Positions 36,504 through 45,018 of a stretch of DNA of 64,000 nt are shown piece by piece (positions within the stretch are counted from its first letter, which is position 1; each line of letters starts with the position of its first letter). Position numbers and translations under genes: made by a program. This DNA comes from Motiliproteus sp965230185 (GTDB lineage: Bacteria > Pseudomonadota > Gammaproteobacteria > Pseudomonadales > Balneatricaceae). Below the pieces are notes generated by a model, which was given only the letters and a program-made list of their open reading frames with translations, made no database searches and had not been told where the DNA came from. The stretch is from positions 1,116,001 to 1,180,000 of the forward strand of contig OZ245995.1 in assembly GCA_965230185.1 (NCBI GenBank), given 5' to 3'.

Positions 36504-38321
36504 ATGACTGCGATGTTCGGCAGACTCAGACTGCGGCTGTTTCCGGTCATCCTGGTGCTGACCCTGGTATCGTTCCTGGCGGCCGCCGCGATTCAGCTGT
36601 GGTCCACCTCGAAAATCGCCGAACAGACGATCGATAACGAAATCGGTAACCTGACTCGTCAGACCCACACCAGTTTACAGCTGTTTTTTGATAATCAGCT
36701 GGGGCGGGCAGAACTGCTGATCGGGCATTTCGCCAGCGATCTGATGCTGACCCGCTCGGTTTTCCAGCGACGTCGCGAACAGGCCGCCGACCACCTGGAC
36801 CGGCTCTACAACTCACCGATCGGAAATAATCTTGAGCTGCTGTTTCTGCTGCGCGATGATCGGATCTGGGTTGATTCCAGCTCACCTTTCTTCAGCAACC
36901 CGGATGGCCTGCAGGCGTTGCCACTGAGCGAGATGGACAACAGTCGCTGGTATCTGTTTCCACTGGCCGTGGCCGGTAAGCTGCAGATAATCGCCTTGCG
37001 AAAGGAACCGATGATCGACGCCGAAAGCGGCCAACTGACCGGTTCGATGGTGGGAGGGCTGGTGCTGTCCGGAAAGCTGCAGATGCTTAACGAAGCCCGA
37101 CGCTACATCGGCGTTCCCGGCATTGCCCTGCGATACCGGAATCAGCTGCTGGCAGACAGTACCGACAGTTCACTGGGGCTCAGCGACTATTTCAGTAATA
37201 TCGGGTCCGACGCGGTCGAATCCTTCGGCCGTCGGGATCAGTTTGTGGTGGGCAGCTATTTTCTGCAACTGAGTGGAGAGCTGTCTGAGCTGGAGTTTCT
37301 GACCCTGATCTCTTCGGCCTCCTTTCAGGAGCTGAAAGAGCAGTACTTTTCCCAGGGGCTGACCCAGACCCTGATCATCGTCCTGATCTCGCTGGTGATC
37401 ACCTGGCTGGTGATCGCAGTGGCTGTCCGTCCGTTACTGCGGCTGATCGGGCTGGCTAAGGACACCATTAATGACGGCCGGGACATGCATGTGCAGTCCG
37501 GGCTGATCAAAGAGTACAACACCCTGGGGCGGACGCTGAGCCAGCTGATTAACTCATCGCACCGGCAACGGTTATCGCTGGAGAAGGTTAACGACGAGCT
37601 GGAAGATCATGTTGATCAGTTGCAGCGCAGTAATCGGGAGCTGGACAGTTTCGCTTATGTTGCCTCCCATGACCTGAAATCGCCGTTAAGGGGGATCGAG
37701 CAGCTGGCCTCCTGGATCGAGGAGGACCTCGGCGAAGATGCACCTCCCGAGGCCATTCATCATCTGAAGCTGATGCGCAGCCGGGTCGATCGGATGGAGC
37801 GGCTGCTGGATGACCTGCTGACCTACTCAAGGGTCGGGCGTACCCGGGCTGAACTGAGCCGGGTCGAGACCGCGCCACTGGTTCAGGAGAGTTTTAATTT
37901 CCTCGCGCCACCGCCCGGATTCAGTCTGATCTGCGAAGGGGACTTCCCGGTGCTGAATACCCTGCGGTTGTCGCTGGAACAGGTGCTGCAGAATCTGATC
38001 GGTAATGCGATCAAGCATCATGACCGACTGCAGGGCTGTATCCGGGTCAGCGTGGAGAAGATCAGCGGAGGTTATCAGTTCGCGGTTACCGATGATGGCC
38101 CCGGTATTGATCCTGCGCACCACAGCCGGGTGTTCGGCATGTTCCAGACACTGCGGCCCCGGGACGAGGTGGAGGGCAGTGGCATCGGTCTCGCTCTGGT
38201 GGAGAAAATAGTCAGTTTATACGGAGGAGAGATTGCCCTCTCCTCGGATGGTGAACGCGGTACCCGTGTTCGTTTTACCTGGCCTGATGAAGAAGCACTG
38301 AGGAAACAGCTGAATGAGTAG
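36504..38321 (+). CDS. LuxQ-like sensor histidine kinase (hybrid of LuxQ periplasmic domain and phytochrome-type kinase)
   Basis: The 605-residue membrane kinase has a first membrane helix (about residues 12-32), a periplasmic domain to about residue 285, a second helix (about 288-310) and a linker/HAMP-like region. The periplasmic part matches the LuxQ sensor layout, with TSLQLFFDNQLGRAELLI, DDRIWVDSS and NSRWYLFPLAV at comparable spacing. The kinase core is of the bacteriophytochrome type: SFAYVASHDLKSPLRGIEQL with phospho-His at about 389, then NLIGNAIKHHD, DDGPGIDP and GSGIGLALVEKI. Unlike Vibrio LuxQ there is no C-terminal receiver domain. The stop overlaps the next gene by eight bases. 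Confidence 0.9.
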   Translation: MTAMFGRLRLRLFPVILVLTLVSFLAAAAIQLWSTSKIAEQTIDNEIGNLTRQTHTSLQLFFDNQLGRAELLIGHFASDLMLTRSVFQRRREQAADHLDRLYNSPIGNNLELLFLLRDDRIWVDSSSPFFSNPDGLQALPLSEMDNSRWYLFPLAVAGKLQIIALRKEPMIDAESGQLTGSMVGGLVLSGKLQMLNEARRYIGVPGIALRYRNQLLADSTDSSLGLSDYFSNIGSDAVESFGRRDQFVVGSYFLQLSGELSELEFLTLISSASFQELKEQYFSQGLTQTLIIVLISLVITWLVIAVAVRPLLRLIGLAKDTINDGRDMHVQSGLIKEYNTLGRTLSQLINSSHRQRLSLEKVNDELEDHVDQLQRSNRELDSFAYVASHDLKSPLRGIEQLASWIEEDLGEDAPPEAIHHLKLMRSRVDRMERLLDDLLTYSRVGRTRAELSRVETAPLVQESFNFLAPPPGFSLICEGDFPVLNTLRLSLEQVLQNLIGNAIKHHDRLQGCIRVSVEKISGGYQFAVTDDGPGIDPAHHSRVFGMFQTLRPRDEVEGSGIGLALVEKIVSLYGGEIALSSDGERGTRVRFTWPDEEALRKQLNE

Positions 38322-38766
38322 TACTGCTGACAGATACAACCAGGTTTCAGTCCTGCTGGTTGAAGATGACGACGTCGATGCCATGGGGGTGGAGCGGGCG
38401 CTGAAAAAGCTCAAGATCCTGAATCCGCTTTATCGTGCCCGTAACGGAGCCGATGCGCTGCAGATGCTGCGCGAAGAAGACCGCATTCCACGACCCTATC
38501 TGATTCTGCTGGATCTGAATATGCCCACGATGAACGGGCTCGAATTCCTCAGTGAAATTCGGAAGGATGAAGAACTCAGTGACTCGATCGTCTTTGTTAT
38601 GACCACCTCTAAAGCAGACGAGGATAAAACGGAAGCTTACCGCCAGCATGTTGCCGGTTATATCCTTAAGAAACAGGTGGGCGACGGGTTTATCGAAATG
38701 ATCAGAATGCTGGACCACTACTGGCGAGTGGTTGAATTACCTCATTCTCAGCCTGAAGAGGCCTGA
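38314..38766 (+). CDS. Rcp1-like single-domain response regulator
   Basis: The 150-residue receiver has LLVEDDDVDAMGVERALKK, the phospho-acceptor D67 in LILLDLNMPTMNGLEFL, TTS at the switch Thr/Ser and GYILKK with the conserved Lys. The double acidic start and length match Rcp1-type regulators that serve phytochrome kinases. It begins inside the last codons of the kinase gene, so the two are translationally coupled and probably a cognate pair. It has no output domain; it likely relays phosphate or binds a partner such as the REC-GGDEF-EAL protein that follows five bases later. Confidence 0.92.
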   Translation: MSSTADRYNQVSVLLVEDDDVDAMGVERALKKLKILNPLYRARNGADALQMLREEDRIPRPYLILLDLNMPTMNGLEFLSEIRKDEELSDSIVFVMTTSKADEDKTEAYRQHVAGYILKKQVGDGFIEMIRMLDHYWRVVELPHSQPEEA

Positions 38767-38771
38767 ATTTT

Positions 38772-39596
38772 ATGAAGCTGCTACTCATAGATGATGATCA
38801 GCTTGACCGGATGGCCGCGATACGTGTGCTGAAGCAGTCGGCACAGCCGATTACCGTGATCGAAGCGGCCACCGCCGCGGAAGGATTCCGACAACTGGAA
38901 GACCACCATTTTGATGCCATCCTGCTGGACTACCGGCTGCCTGACAATGATGGCCTGGAGGTGTTGCGCCTGCTGCGGGTAAACCGTGCCAGCGGCACCG
39001 TGATCATCATGCTCAGTGGTTGTGAAGACGAAGAGCTGGCCGCCCGATGCATTGAGGCGGGGGCTCAGGATTTTCTGTTAAAGCAGGAGCTCAACTCCCG
39101 GCACCTGCTCAGAGCCATTTCTCATGCTCGTCAGCGCCATGCTCTGGAAATGGAGTTGCGCCGCAGCCATGAAAAACTGCGGGATCTGGCCCAGCGGGAC
39201 CAGCTGACCGGGCTGCACAATCGCTATTTCTTTGAAAAACAGCTGCGCAGTACCATTTCACGGGCCCGTCGTTACGACGAGAATCTGGCCCTGTTGCTAC
39301 TGGATCTGGACAACTTTAAATCTGTTAACGACACGCTCGGCCACGATGCCGGTGATCAGCTGCTGCGTGAAGTCTCTGATCGGCTGGCCGGGGTAGTGCG
39401 CGAAGGGGATCTGCTGAGCCGGCTCGGCGGCGATGAGTTTGCAGTGCTGGCACATCATATCGACGGTGATGATCAGTCAGCTGGCCCGACGGCTGATGGA
39501 TGCGCTGGCGACTCCGATCAGCCTGAGGGGGACGGAGATCCATGTAACGACCAGTATCGGCATCGCTACCCTGACAGTCTGCAGCGAGGGCGTTGA
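38772..39596 (+). CDS. REC-GGDEF protein, 5' part of a frameshifted REC-GGDEF-EAL gene
   Basis: The 274-residue frame starts MKLLLIDDDQLDRMAA with a receiver domain (phospho-Asp 53 in LLDYRLPDNDG). It continues into a GGDEF domain with DQLTGLHNRYFFEK and RLGGDEFAVLAHHI (GGDEF at residues 219-223). Just after GGDEF the reading frame loses the conserved continuation and runs on through unrelated sequence to a TGA at 39596. The missing part of the GGDEF domain and the whole EAL domain follow in the +1 frame. As read, the cyclase domain is incomplete and probably inactive. Confidence 0.85.
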   Translation: MKLLLIDDDQLDRMAAIRVLKQSAQPITVIEAATAAEGFRQLEDHHFDAILLDYRLPDNDGLEVLRLLRVNRASGTVIIMLSGCEDEELAARCIEAGAQDFLLKQELNSRHLLRAISHARQRHALEMELRRSHEKLRDLAQRDQLTGLHNRYFFEKQLRSTISRARRYDENLALLLLDLDNFKSVNDTLGHDAGDQLLREVSDRLAGVVREGDLLSRLGGDEFAVLAHHIDGDDQSAGPTADGCAGDSDQPEGDGDPCNDQYRHRYPDSLQRGR

Positions 39597-40560
39597 GGGA
39601 CTGATGAAGTGCGCCGATATTGCCATGTATCGGGCTAAAGATATCGGCCGCAATCAGGTTCATTACTATACACCGCTGTTGCACAACGATATTCAGCAGC
39701 GCGTGCAGATCGAGAGAGATCTGCGTAAGGCGGTGGAAGAGCAACAGTTTGTTATTCACTATCAGCCTCAGGTGACAGCCACCGGAGAGATCGAGGCGGT
39801 TGAGGCGCTGGTGCGCTGGCAGCATCCGGAGCGGGGGCTGTTGCATCCCGGTGAGTTTATCGGCATCGCCGAAGATTCGGGACTGATCGAACCGATCGGG
39901 GGCTGGGTGTTGCAGGAGGCCTGCAGGCAGGTGGCCGGCTGGCAGCGAAAGCTGGCCGGAACCGGACGGCAGCTGAACCTGGCCGTTAACCTCTCTTCGG
40001 TTCAGCTGCGCAAAGGCAGTCTGCTTGCCACGGTTGATGAGGCGCTGGTCAGCAGCGACCTGATGTCCGGTACGCTGGAGCTGGAGCTGACCGAAAGTAT
40101 GCTGTTTGCCGAACCGGAAAAAGCGGCGGTGCTGCTGGAGCGGCTGGTGCAGCGGGGGATCGCCATCTCGGTAGATGACTTCGGTACCGGTTATTCCTCT
40201 CTCAATCACCTGCGGGTATTTCCGATCAGTACGTTGAAAATTGACCGTTCCTTTGTGCGGGAGATCGAACATCGGGAGCAGGACGCCAGCTTCTTTAAGG
40301 CAGTAACCTCTATGGCTAAGGCGCTGAAACTGGCGGTGGTGGCGGAAGGGGTGGAAACGGCAAGCCAGGGACAGCTTTGTCTGCAGGCTGGCTGTGATCT
40401 GCTGCAGGGGTTCTACTTCTCCCGACCGGTACCGGCAGAGCAGCTGGAAAGCCTGCTGTTCAGGGATTGCGGATCACCGCAGAAGAGCGAGCTGGAGATC
40501 GGGAGTTTCTGTCAGGCCGCTGAAAGTCTGATGCTGTCGCCGGAACCCGGAGCCTGCTGA
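39433..40560 (+). CDS. GGDEF remainder plus EAL phosphodiesterase domain, 3' part of the frameshifted gene
   Basis: In the +1 frame the sequence resumes the GGDEF C-terminal half (QLARRLMDALATPISLRG, VTTSIGIATL, ADIAMYRAKDIGRNQVHYY) and then a complete EAL domain. It includes VIHYQPQV, VEALVRWQHPERG, LNLAVNLSSVQLRKG, LELELTESM, VDDFGTGYSSLNHLRVF and VVAEGVE. The open frame itself starts at the Asp-Glu-Phe codons, so the apparent ATG at 39433 is not a natural start. An ATG at 39604, eight bases beyond the upstream stop and following GAGGGA, could reinitiate an EAL-only protein of 318 residues. The EAL domain looks catalytically intact. Confidence 0.8.
   Translation: MSLQCWHIISTVMISQLARRLMDALATPISLRGTEIHVTTSIGIATLTVCSEGVEGLMKCADIAMYRAKDIGRNQVHYYTPLLHNDIQQRVQIERDLRKAVEEQQFVIHYQPQVTATGEIEAVEALVRWQHPERGLLHPGEFIGIAEDSGLIEPIGGWVLQEACRQVAGWQRKLAGTGRQLNLAVNLSSVQLRKGSLLATVDEALVSSDLMSGTLELELTESMLFAEPEKAAVLLERLVQRGIAISVDDFGTGYSSLNHLRVFPISTLKIDRSFVREIEHREQDASFFKAVTSMAKALKLAVVAEGVETASQGQLCLQAGCDLLQGFYFSRPVPAEQLESLLFRDCGSPQKSELEIGSFCQAAESLMLSPEPGAC
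39441..39480 (+). other. +1 frameshift site splitting the REC-GGDEF-EAL gene
   Basis: The upstream frame is family-like through GGDEFAVL and the downstream frame from QLARRLMDAL, so the shift lies between about 39441 and 39480, near CAGTCAGCTGG. One extra base or two missing bases would explain it. There is no homopolymer run of the kind that usually causes sequencing error. Confidence 0.75.
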
Positions 40561-40709
40561 GGTCCTTAACAACTGACAGTGATGCCCTGCGATAACCGCT
40601 GTCAGGACTTTCCGGATTTCCAGACTATTTGTGACAGCTGCAGCCGCGGCTTCAGCTCTTTAAGCGATCGGGGCAGCGGGCCGGAAACAGGGGCTGTAAG
40701 AGGGGAGGG

Positions 40710-40735
40710 GAAGCTGCATCCGAGGATACAGCTTC
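40710..40735 (-). terminator. Stem-loop after uspA
   Basis: GAAGCTGcATCC and GGATaCAGCTTC form a long stem 21 bases past the uspA stop. There is no T-run, so termination strength is uncertain. Confidence 0.4.
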
Positions 40736-40755
40736 GACCATAAGGATCGCTCGGA

Positions 40756-41262
40756 TCACTCCTTAAACTCTGCCTTTTCCGGCAGAGGCACGATCATGGT
40801 AGGAATGCGCGAGCGGCGCAGCACGCTCTTGGCGACGCTGCCGAGGAAGGTGTGCATCAGTCCCTTTTCATGGGCACCCATGATAATCAGGCCGGCATCG
40901 ATCTCTTTAGAGCGCTTGAGAATGCTCTCCGCCGGATAGTGCTCGACGATGTCGATCGAGGCGATCTGTTTACGCACTTCTTTCTCAGAAGGTGCCAGTA
41001 CATCCCAGAAATAATCCTGTCGGTGCATCAGCAGCTCTTCGGCGTGACCGACCCGGTGGTTAAGAAACTCTTCCCGGCTTTTTGAACTCATCACATAGGT
41101 CTGCAGAGTGATGCGGGCGTCGTTGGAGAGTTTTTCCACCACATGCAGAATATGGATTTCGGCACCGGTCTTCTTAGCCAGATAGGCGGCATACTTAAAG
41201 GCGTATGACGCGTTTTTTGACAGGTCGGTGCAGTAAAGAATGCGTTTAATTTCAGGCAGCAT
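40756..41262 (-). CDS. Universal stress protein, UspA family
   Basis: The 168-residue protein has the Usp start (IKRILYCTDLSKNASYAFKY) and the C-terminal nucleotide-binding region LIIMGAHEKG with LGSVAKSVL, although the glycine spacing is shorter than in the usual G-2x-G-9x-G pattern. It follows dctM on the same strand. The order binding protein, small permease, large permease, UspA is that of the Halomonas teaABC-teaD ectoine transporter, where the Usp protein modulates transport. A similar role here is inferred. Confidence 0.88.
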   Translation of the reverse strand: MLPEIKRILYCTDLSKNASYAFKYAAYLAKKTGAEIHILHVVEKLSNDARITLQTYVMSSKSREEFLNHRVGHAEELLMHRQDYFWDVLAPSEKEVRKQIASIDIVEHYPAESILKRSKEIDAGLIIMGAHEKGLMHTFLGSVAKSVLRRSRIPTMIVPLPEKAEFKE

Positions 41263-41325
41263 ATTCGGTCTTCCTTATCTGGAGGGGAGGCGTCCCCTGC
41301 TTTTGTCCGCTCTCAGAACCCGGCT

Positions 41326-41365
41326 CCGGCGGGATCGATGCCGTGGTCAGCATCGATCCCGCCGG
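41326..41365 (-). other. Perfect 16-bp stem-loop between dctM and uspA
   Basis: CCGGCGGGATCGATGC and its exact complement flank an eight-base loop, just after the dctM stop. With no T-run, it may be an RNA-processing or stabilising hairpin between the permease and uspA messages. Confidence 0.6.
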
Positions 41366-41371
41366 GTCTGT

Positions 41372-42715
41372 CTAGTACCCAAGCAACCTGGGCAGGAACA
41401 GCGAGATCTCAGGGAAGAAGGCGATAATAAATACGGCGATTACCGAAACTGCGGCAAAGGGCAGTGCCTTCGAAGTAATGTCTTCCAGCGCCGTGTCTGA
41501 GATACCGGAGGCAACAAACAGGTTCTCACCCAGCGGCGGCGTCGCAAAGCCGATAGACAGGCAGCAGATCAGCACGACACCGAAATGGATCGGATCGATT
41601 CCCAGATTGTAGGTGACCGGCAGCAGCACCGGGGTCAGGATCATGATCGCCGCCAGGGTCTCCATGAACATACCGACAAACAGCAGGAAGCCGATAATCA
41701 GGGTCCAGATCAGGTAGACGTTCTGGGTCAGGCTGAGCATGGACTCGGCGATGATGGCCGGAATCTGATTTTCCACCAGCAGACGACCAAACACGGTGGC
41801 GGTGAACAGGATCAGCAGTACCCGACCGGACAACCAGGTGGTGGTTTCCAGCGAGTGAACCAGATCTTTCCAGGTCAGCTCCTTGTGGATAAACCAGCCG
41901 ACCATCAGGGTGTAGAAAATTGCCACGATGGCCGATTCTGTCGGGGTGAAGAAGCCGGTGTAGATACCGCCGAGGATGACCAGCGGTGCCAGTACCGACC
42001 AGAAACCCGTTTTAAACGCGGTGCCGATCTGGGATACGGACCAGCCTTCGGTGGTGCCGGTATAGCCCGCCTTCTTACAACGGAAGTAGTTCAGAATCAG
42101 CAGGCAGCCGGAGATTACCAGCGCAGGCAGGAAGCCGGCGATAAACAGCTTGGTGATGGAGACGGTCTGGAAGCTGCCGTGTTTGGCGATCGCTTCAGCC
42201 GGCACCGTCAGGCCGATGGCGGAGATGCCGAAGATAACCATCGGAATCGAAGGCGGAATAACGATACCCAGGCCACCGGAGGAGGCGGTTACCGCTGCCG
42301 CATAGCCACGGTCATAACCTCGTTGGGCCATGGCCGGAATCATCAGCATGCCCACTGCGGCGGTGGTGGCCGGACCGGAACCGGAAATGGCGCCGAAGAA
42401 CATACAGGCCAGTACAGCCGCCGCTGCCATGCCACCGGTGAAGGGGCCGGCGAAGCTTTCAGCCAGGTTAACCAGCCGTCTGGATATGCCCGCAGCTTCC
42501 ATCAGTGCCCCGGCGAGGATAAAGGCCGGCAGCGCCATCAGCGGGAAGGAACCCACCGAGGTAAAGGCGATCTGGACAAACTTAATGGGATTCTCGCCCA
42601 GATAGAGAAAAGAGACCAGCGCCGAAACGCCGAGAGATACAGTAATAGGGGCGCCCAGCAACAGCAGGGCCAGGAATGATCCGAACAGGATCATTACAAT
42701 TGTTGATTCAGCCAT
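41372..42715 (-). CDS. dctM: TRAP transporter large permease, DctM
   Basis: The 447-residue protein has about 12 membrane segments. Family blocks include FLALLLLGAPITVSLGVSA, FFGAISGSGPATTAAVG, GGLGIVIPPSIPMVIFG and FVGMFMETLAAIMILTPVLL. It forms the sodium-coupled translocation unit with the small permease encoded 15 bases upstream. A Usp-family gene follows. Confidence 0.93.
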   Translation of the reverse strand: MAESTIVMILFGSFLALLLLGAPITVSLGVSALVSFLYLGENPIKFVQIAFTSVGSFPLMALPAFILAGALMEAAGISRRLVNLAESFAGPFTGGMAAAAVLACMFFGAISGSGPATTAAVGMLMIPAMAQRGYDRGYAAAVTASSGGLGIVIPPSIPMVIFGISAIGLTVPAEAIAKHGSFQTVSITKLFIAGFLPALVISGCLLILNYFRCKKAGYTGTTEGWSVSQIGTAFKTGFWSVLAPLVILGGIYTGFFTPTESAIVAIFYTLMVGWFIHKELTWKDLVHSLETTTWLSGRVLLILFTATVFGRLLVENQIPAIIAESMLSLTQNVYLIWTLIIGFLLFVGMFMETLAAIMILTPVLLPVTYNLGIDPIHFGVVLICCLSIGFATPPLGENLFVASGISDTALEDITSKALPFAAVSVIAVFIIAFFPEISLFLPRLLGY

Positions 42716-42730
42716 GATTCTGCTCCGCTA

Positions 42731-43309
42731 TCAGGCGACGTCACGTTCCTGGTTTTTTGTTTTTTTGTGCTCTTCGAGTTCATCTCCTTCGATGATGGAT
42801 TCCAGCTCCAGTGACTCGGGATCACGAATATCGACGCCTTTGATCAGCTTGTAATAGTTGACCTGGATAATGCGGATGGTCATCAGGCTGAAGGCGATCG
42901 GCAGGATCAGGTAGATGTACTTCATAGGTACACCCAGAGTCTGGGATTTCCAGAACAGGTTCATACGGTTAAAGACGAAATCGTAGGCGAGATAGACGAA
43001 GTAGCAGTTAAAGGCGATCCAGATCAGGTCTGCAAGGGCTTCCGACCACAGCGCTACCTTCGGCGGCAACAGCTTGAAATGAAAGGTGACGCGGTTGTGC
43101 GCTGACAATTTCGCGGCGTAACTGGCACCGAAAAATACGAACCAGACAAACATATACACCGCCAGCTCTTCGGTCCAGGACAGTGAGTGGGAGAATACTT
43201 CCCGGGACACAATCTGTGCGAAGAGCAGACACACAAACACCGCGAGCAGTGTTCGGCAGATATAGCTCTCGATATTATCGAGGAAATGCAAAAAACCTGA
43301 TTTAGACAT
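42731..43309 (-). CDS. dctQ: TRAP transporter small permease, DctQ
   Basis: The 192-residue protein has four membrane helices, including LLAVFVCLLFAQIVSREVF, SWTEELAVYMFVWFVFFGAS with the conserved W-x-EE motif, and an IMxxxxS-like helix near the C-terminus. A charged C-terminal tail of about 40 residues is longer than usual. It lies between the binding protein and large permease genes, in the normal P-Q-M order. Confidence 0.92.
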   Translation of the reverse strand: MSKSGFLHFLDNIESYICRTLLAVFVCLLFAQIVSREVFSHSLSWTEELAVYMFVWFVFFGASYAAKLSAHNRVTFHFKLLPPKVALWSEALADLIWIAFNCYFVYLAYDFVFNRMNLFWKSQTLGVPMKYIYLILPIAFSLMTIRIIQVNYYKLIKGVDIRDPESLELESIIEGDELEEHKKTKNQERDVA

Positions 43310-43496
43310 GATCCAGTCTCCTGTTCGCCCGGTGACCGGAAGTAGCGTCCGGTGGCTGGTGATAACGGCTCATGGGAACGGCTATCGACCGGGAGTTGCG
43401 AGCAATTCGCCGCGACTCTGCGTCGCTCGGGTTCATCCTGAACCTTGCTGTAGTGCGGTTATAGTTATTTCAGAGTATAGAAGCACTCTGGCCACA

Positions 43497-43516
43497 GGCT
43501 CCTGCGAACAGGAGCC
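43497..43516. promoter_or_regulatory. Stem-loop between dctP and dctQ
   Basis: GGCTCCTG, loop CGAA (TTCG on the coding strand), CAGGAGCC. On the coding strand no T-run follows, so it is more likely an mRNA-stabilising or partial-termination hairpin that lets the binding protein be made in excess over the permease. The surrounding 43310-43573 contains no gene. Confidence 0.6.
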
Positions 43517-43573
43517 TTTTAATTACAGCGCAGAGTGCCGGGTATTGCCAGTTAAATCAGTAGCTTGTGCTGA

Positions 43574-44590
43574 TTAAACGCCGTCGCGGCCGAGAGTCTT
43601 CAGTACGGCGTTCAGCTTAGCTTTGCCGCCGATGCTGTCGATGTACTTAGGCCATACGGTAGCTGTAGCCTTTTCGATCCACTCTTTTTCACCGTTGGCA
43701 GGATCAGAGATCTCCATGCCGCGGCTGGCCAGTTCTTTCTTGATGTTCGCTTCCTGATCTTTCAGCCAGGCTGCGCTGTGCTCGGTGGCAGCGGCGCCGG
43801 CTTCCAGAATCGCCTTCTGAACTGCAGGCTTCTGGTCCTGGAACACGGCTTCAGAAACGATCAGCGGCTCAATGGAGAACAGGTAGCGAATGTTGGTGAC
43901 GTACTTCTGTACTTCATCGAACTTCATCGCGTAGTTGGTGATATAGGGGTTGTCCTGACCGTCGACAACGCGCTGTTGCAGAGCGGTGAAGGTCTCAGAC
44001 CAGGCCATCGGCGTCGGGTTGATACCCCAGGCCTTGTAGGTGTCGATCATGATTTCGTTTTTGGGAACACGAACCACAACACCTTTCAGATCTTCCAGAG
44101 TGGTGATCGGACGCTTGGAGTTGGTCAGTACCCGGAAACCCGAGTAAGCCCAGCCGATGATACGTACGCCGGCGTCACGCAGGGTGTTATCGACCAGTTC
44201 CTTACCAACGGAACCCTGAGTCAGCTTAACAGCGTCATCCAGGCTCTGAATCATGTAAGGCAGGGTCAGAACACCAACAGTGGGTGAGAACGGAGTAACG
44301 TTGTTGATAGCGAGGATAGAGAAATCAAGGGTACCGATAGCGGCATCGTTGACCGTGTCCTGCTCGCTGCCGAGCTGGCCGTTGAGGAACAGTTTAGCGG
44401 TATGCTTGCCGCCGGTTTTTGCTTCCAGGGAGGAGACAAACTTCTTGCCCAGCTCGTGCTGAGTACCACCAGCACCGTCACCAACAGCAACCTTGAACGT
44501 CTTTGCCTGAGCAACGACGCTGGCGCCGGCGGTAACAGCCACGGCTAAGGAGAGGGAAAGCACTTTCGCTAGTTTGTTCTTATGATTCAT
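43574..44590 (-). CDS. dctP: TRAP transporter solute-binding protein, DctP family
   Basis: The 338-residue protein has a signal peptide ending VVAQAKTFKV. DctP features include LGSEQDTVNDAA, NNVTPFSPTVGVLTLPYM, RVPKNEIMIDTYKAWG with the substrate-carboxylate Arg, and TALQQRVVDGQDNPY. GGAGC precedes the ATG. It is followed by dctQ and dctM. The close paralogue at 22408-23415 lacks a permease. Substrate is probably a carboxylate; the sequence does not say which. Confidence 0.93.
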   Translation of the reverse strand: MNHKNKLAKVLSLSLAVAVTAGASVVAQAKTFKVAVGDGAGGTQHELGKKFVSSLEAKTGGKHTAKLFLNGQLGSEQDTVNDAAIGTLDFSILAINNVTPFSPTVGVLTLPYMIQSLDDAVKLTQGSVGKELVDNTLRDAGVRIIGWAYSGFRVLTNSKRPITTLEDLKGVVVRVPKNEIMIDTYKAWGINPTPMAWSETFTALQQRVVDGQDNPYITNYAMKFDEVQKYVTNIRYLFSIEPLIVSEAVFQDQKPAVQKAILEAGAAATEHSAAWLKDQEANIKKELASRGMEISDPANGEKEWIEKATATVWPKYIDSIGGKAKLNAVLKTLGRDGV

Positions 44591-45018
44591 AAGTAGCTCC
44601 GGTTTGTAGGTCCATTCGCTATGGGGGCGTGGACTTTATTATTTTTTACAGCCATTGCGTCATATGTTGCCTGGCCCAATGGCTGCTCCAGCCATCCCAT
44701 ACATTTGTTTCTGAAACTGCCTGATACCGGCTGCGGAGGTCGTTGCCTCTGCAGGCTGGTCTCTGATTCAGAAAACGACAATCAAGTGATGTTGATCGTG
44801 GTTTTATCTTCAACCCTGGCGTGTTTCTTGTTTAGAACCACTTTTTGGCCACCATTGGGGCCAGGTCGGGTAATCGATGGGGCCAGCCTGGACTATTGGG
44901 TGAATCCCCCGTCGGAGAGCGGGCTCTGGCAGGGGATAACCACTGTTTACAGGTGGTCAGACTGGCTCACTTTTGCCGGTGCTGAGTCTCTGTGGCCGTT
45001 GTGGCAAATAATGAGTTG
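44591..45018. other. Intergenic region between dctP and the LysR gene
   Basis: 428 bases. A long open frame on the plus strand from 44621 runs into the LysR coding region, has no ribosome binding site, and is not considered a gene. It contains the dctP promoter. Confidence 0.45.
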
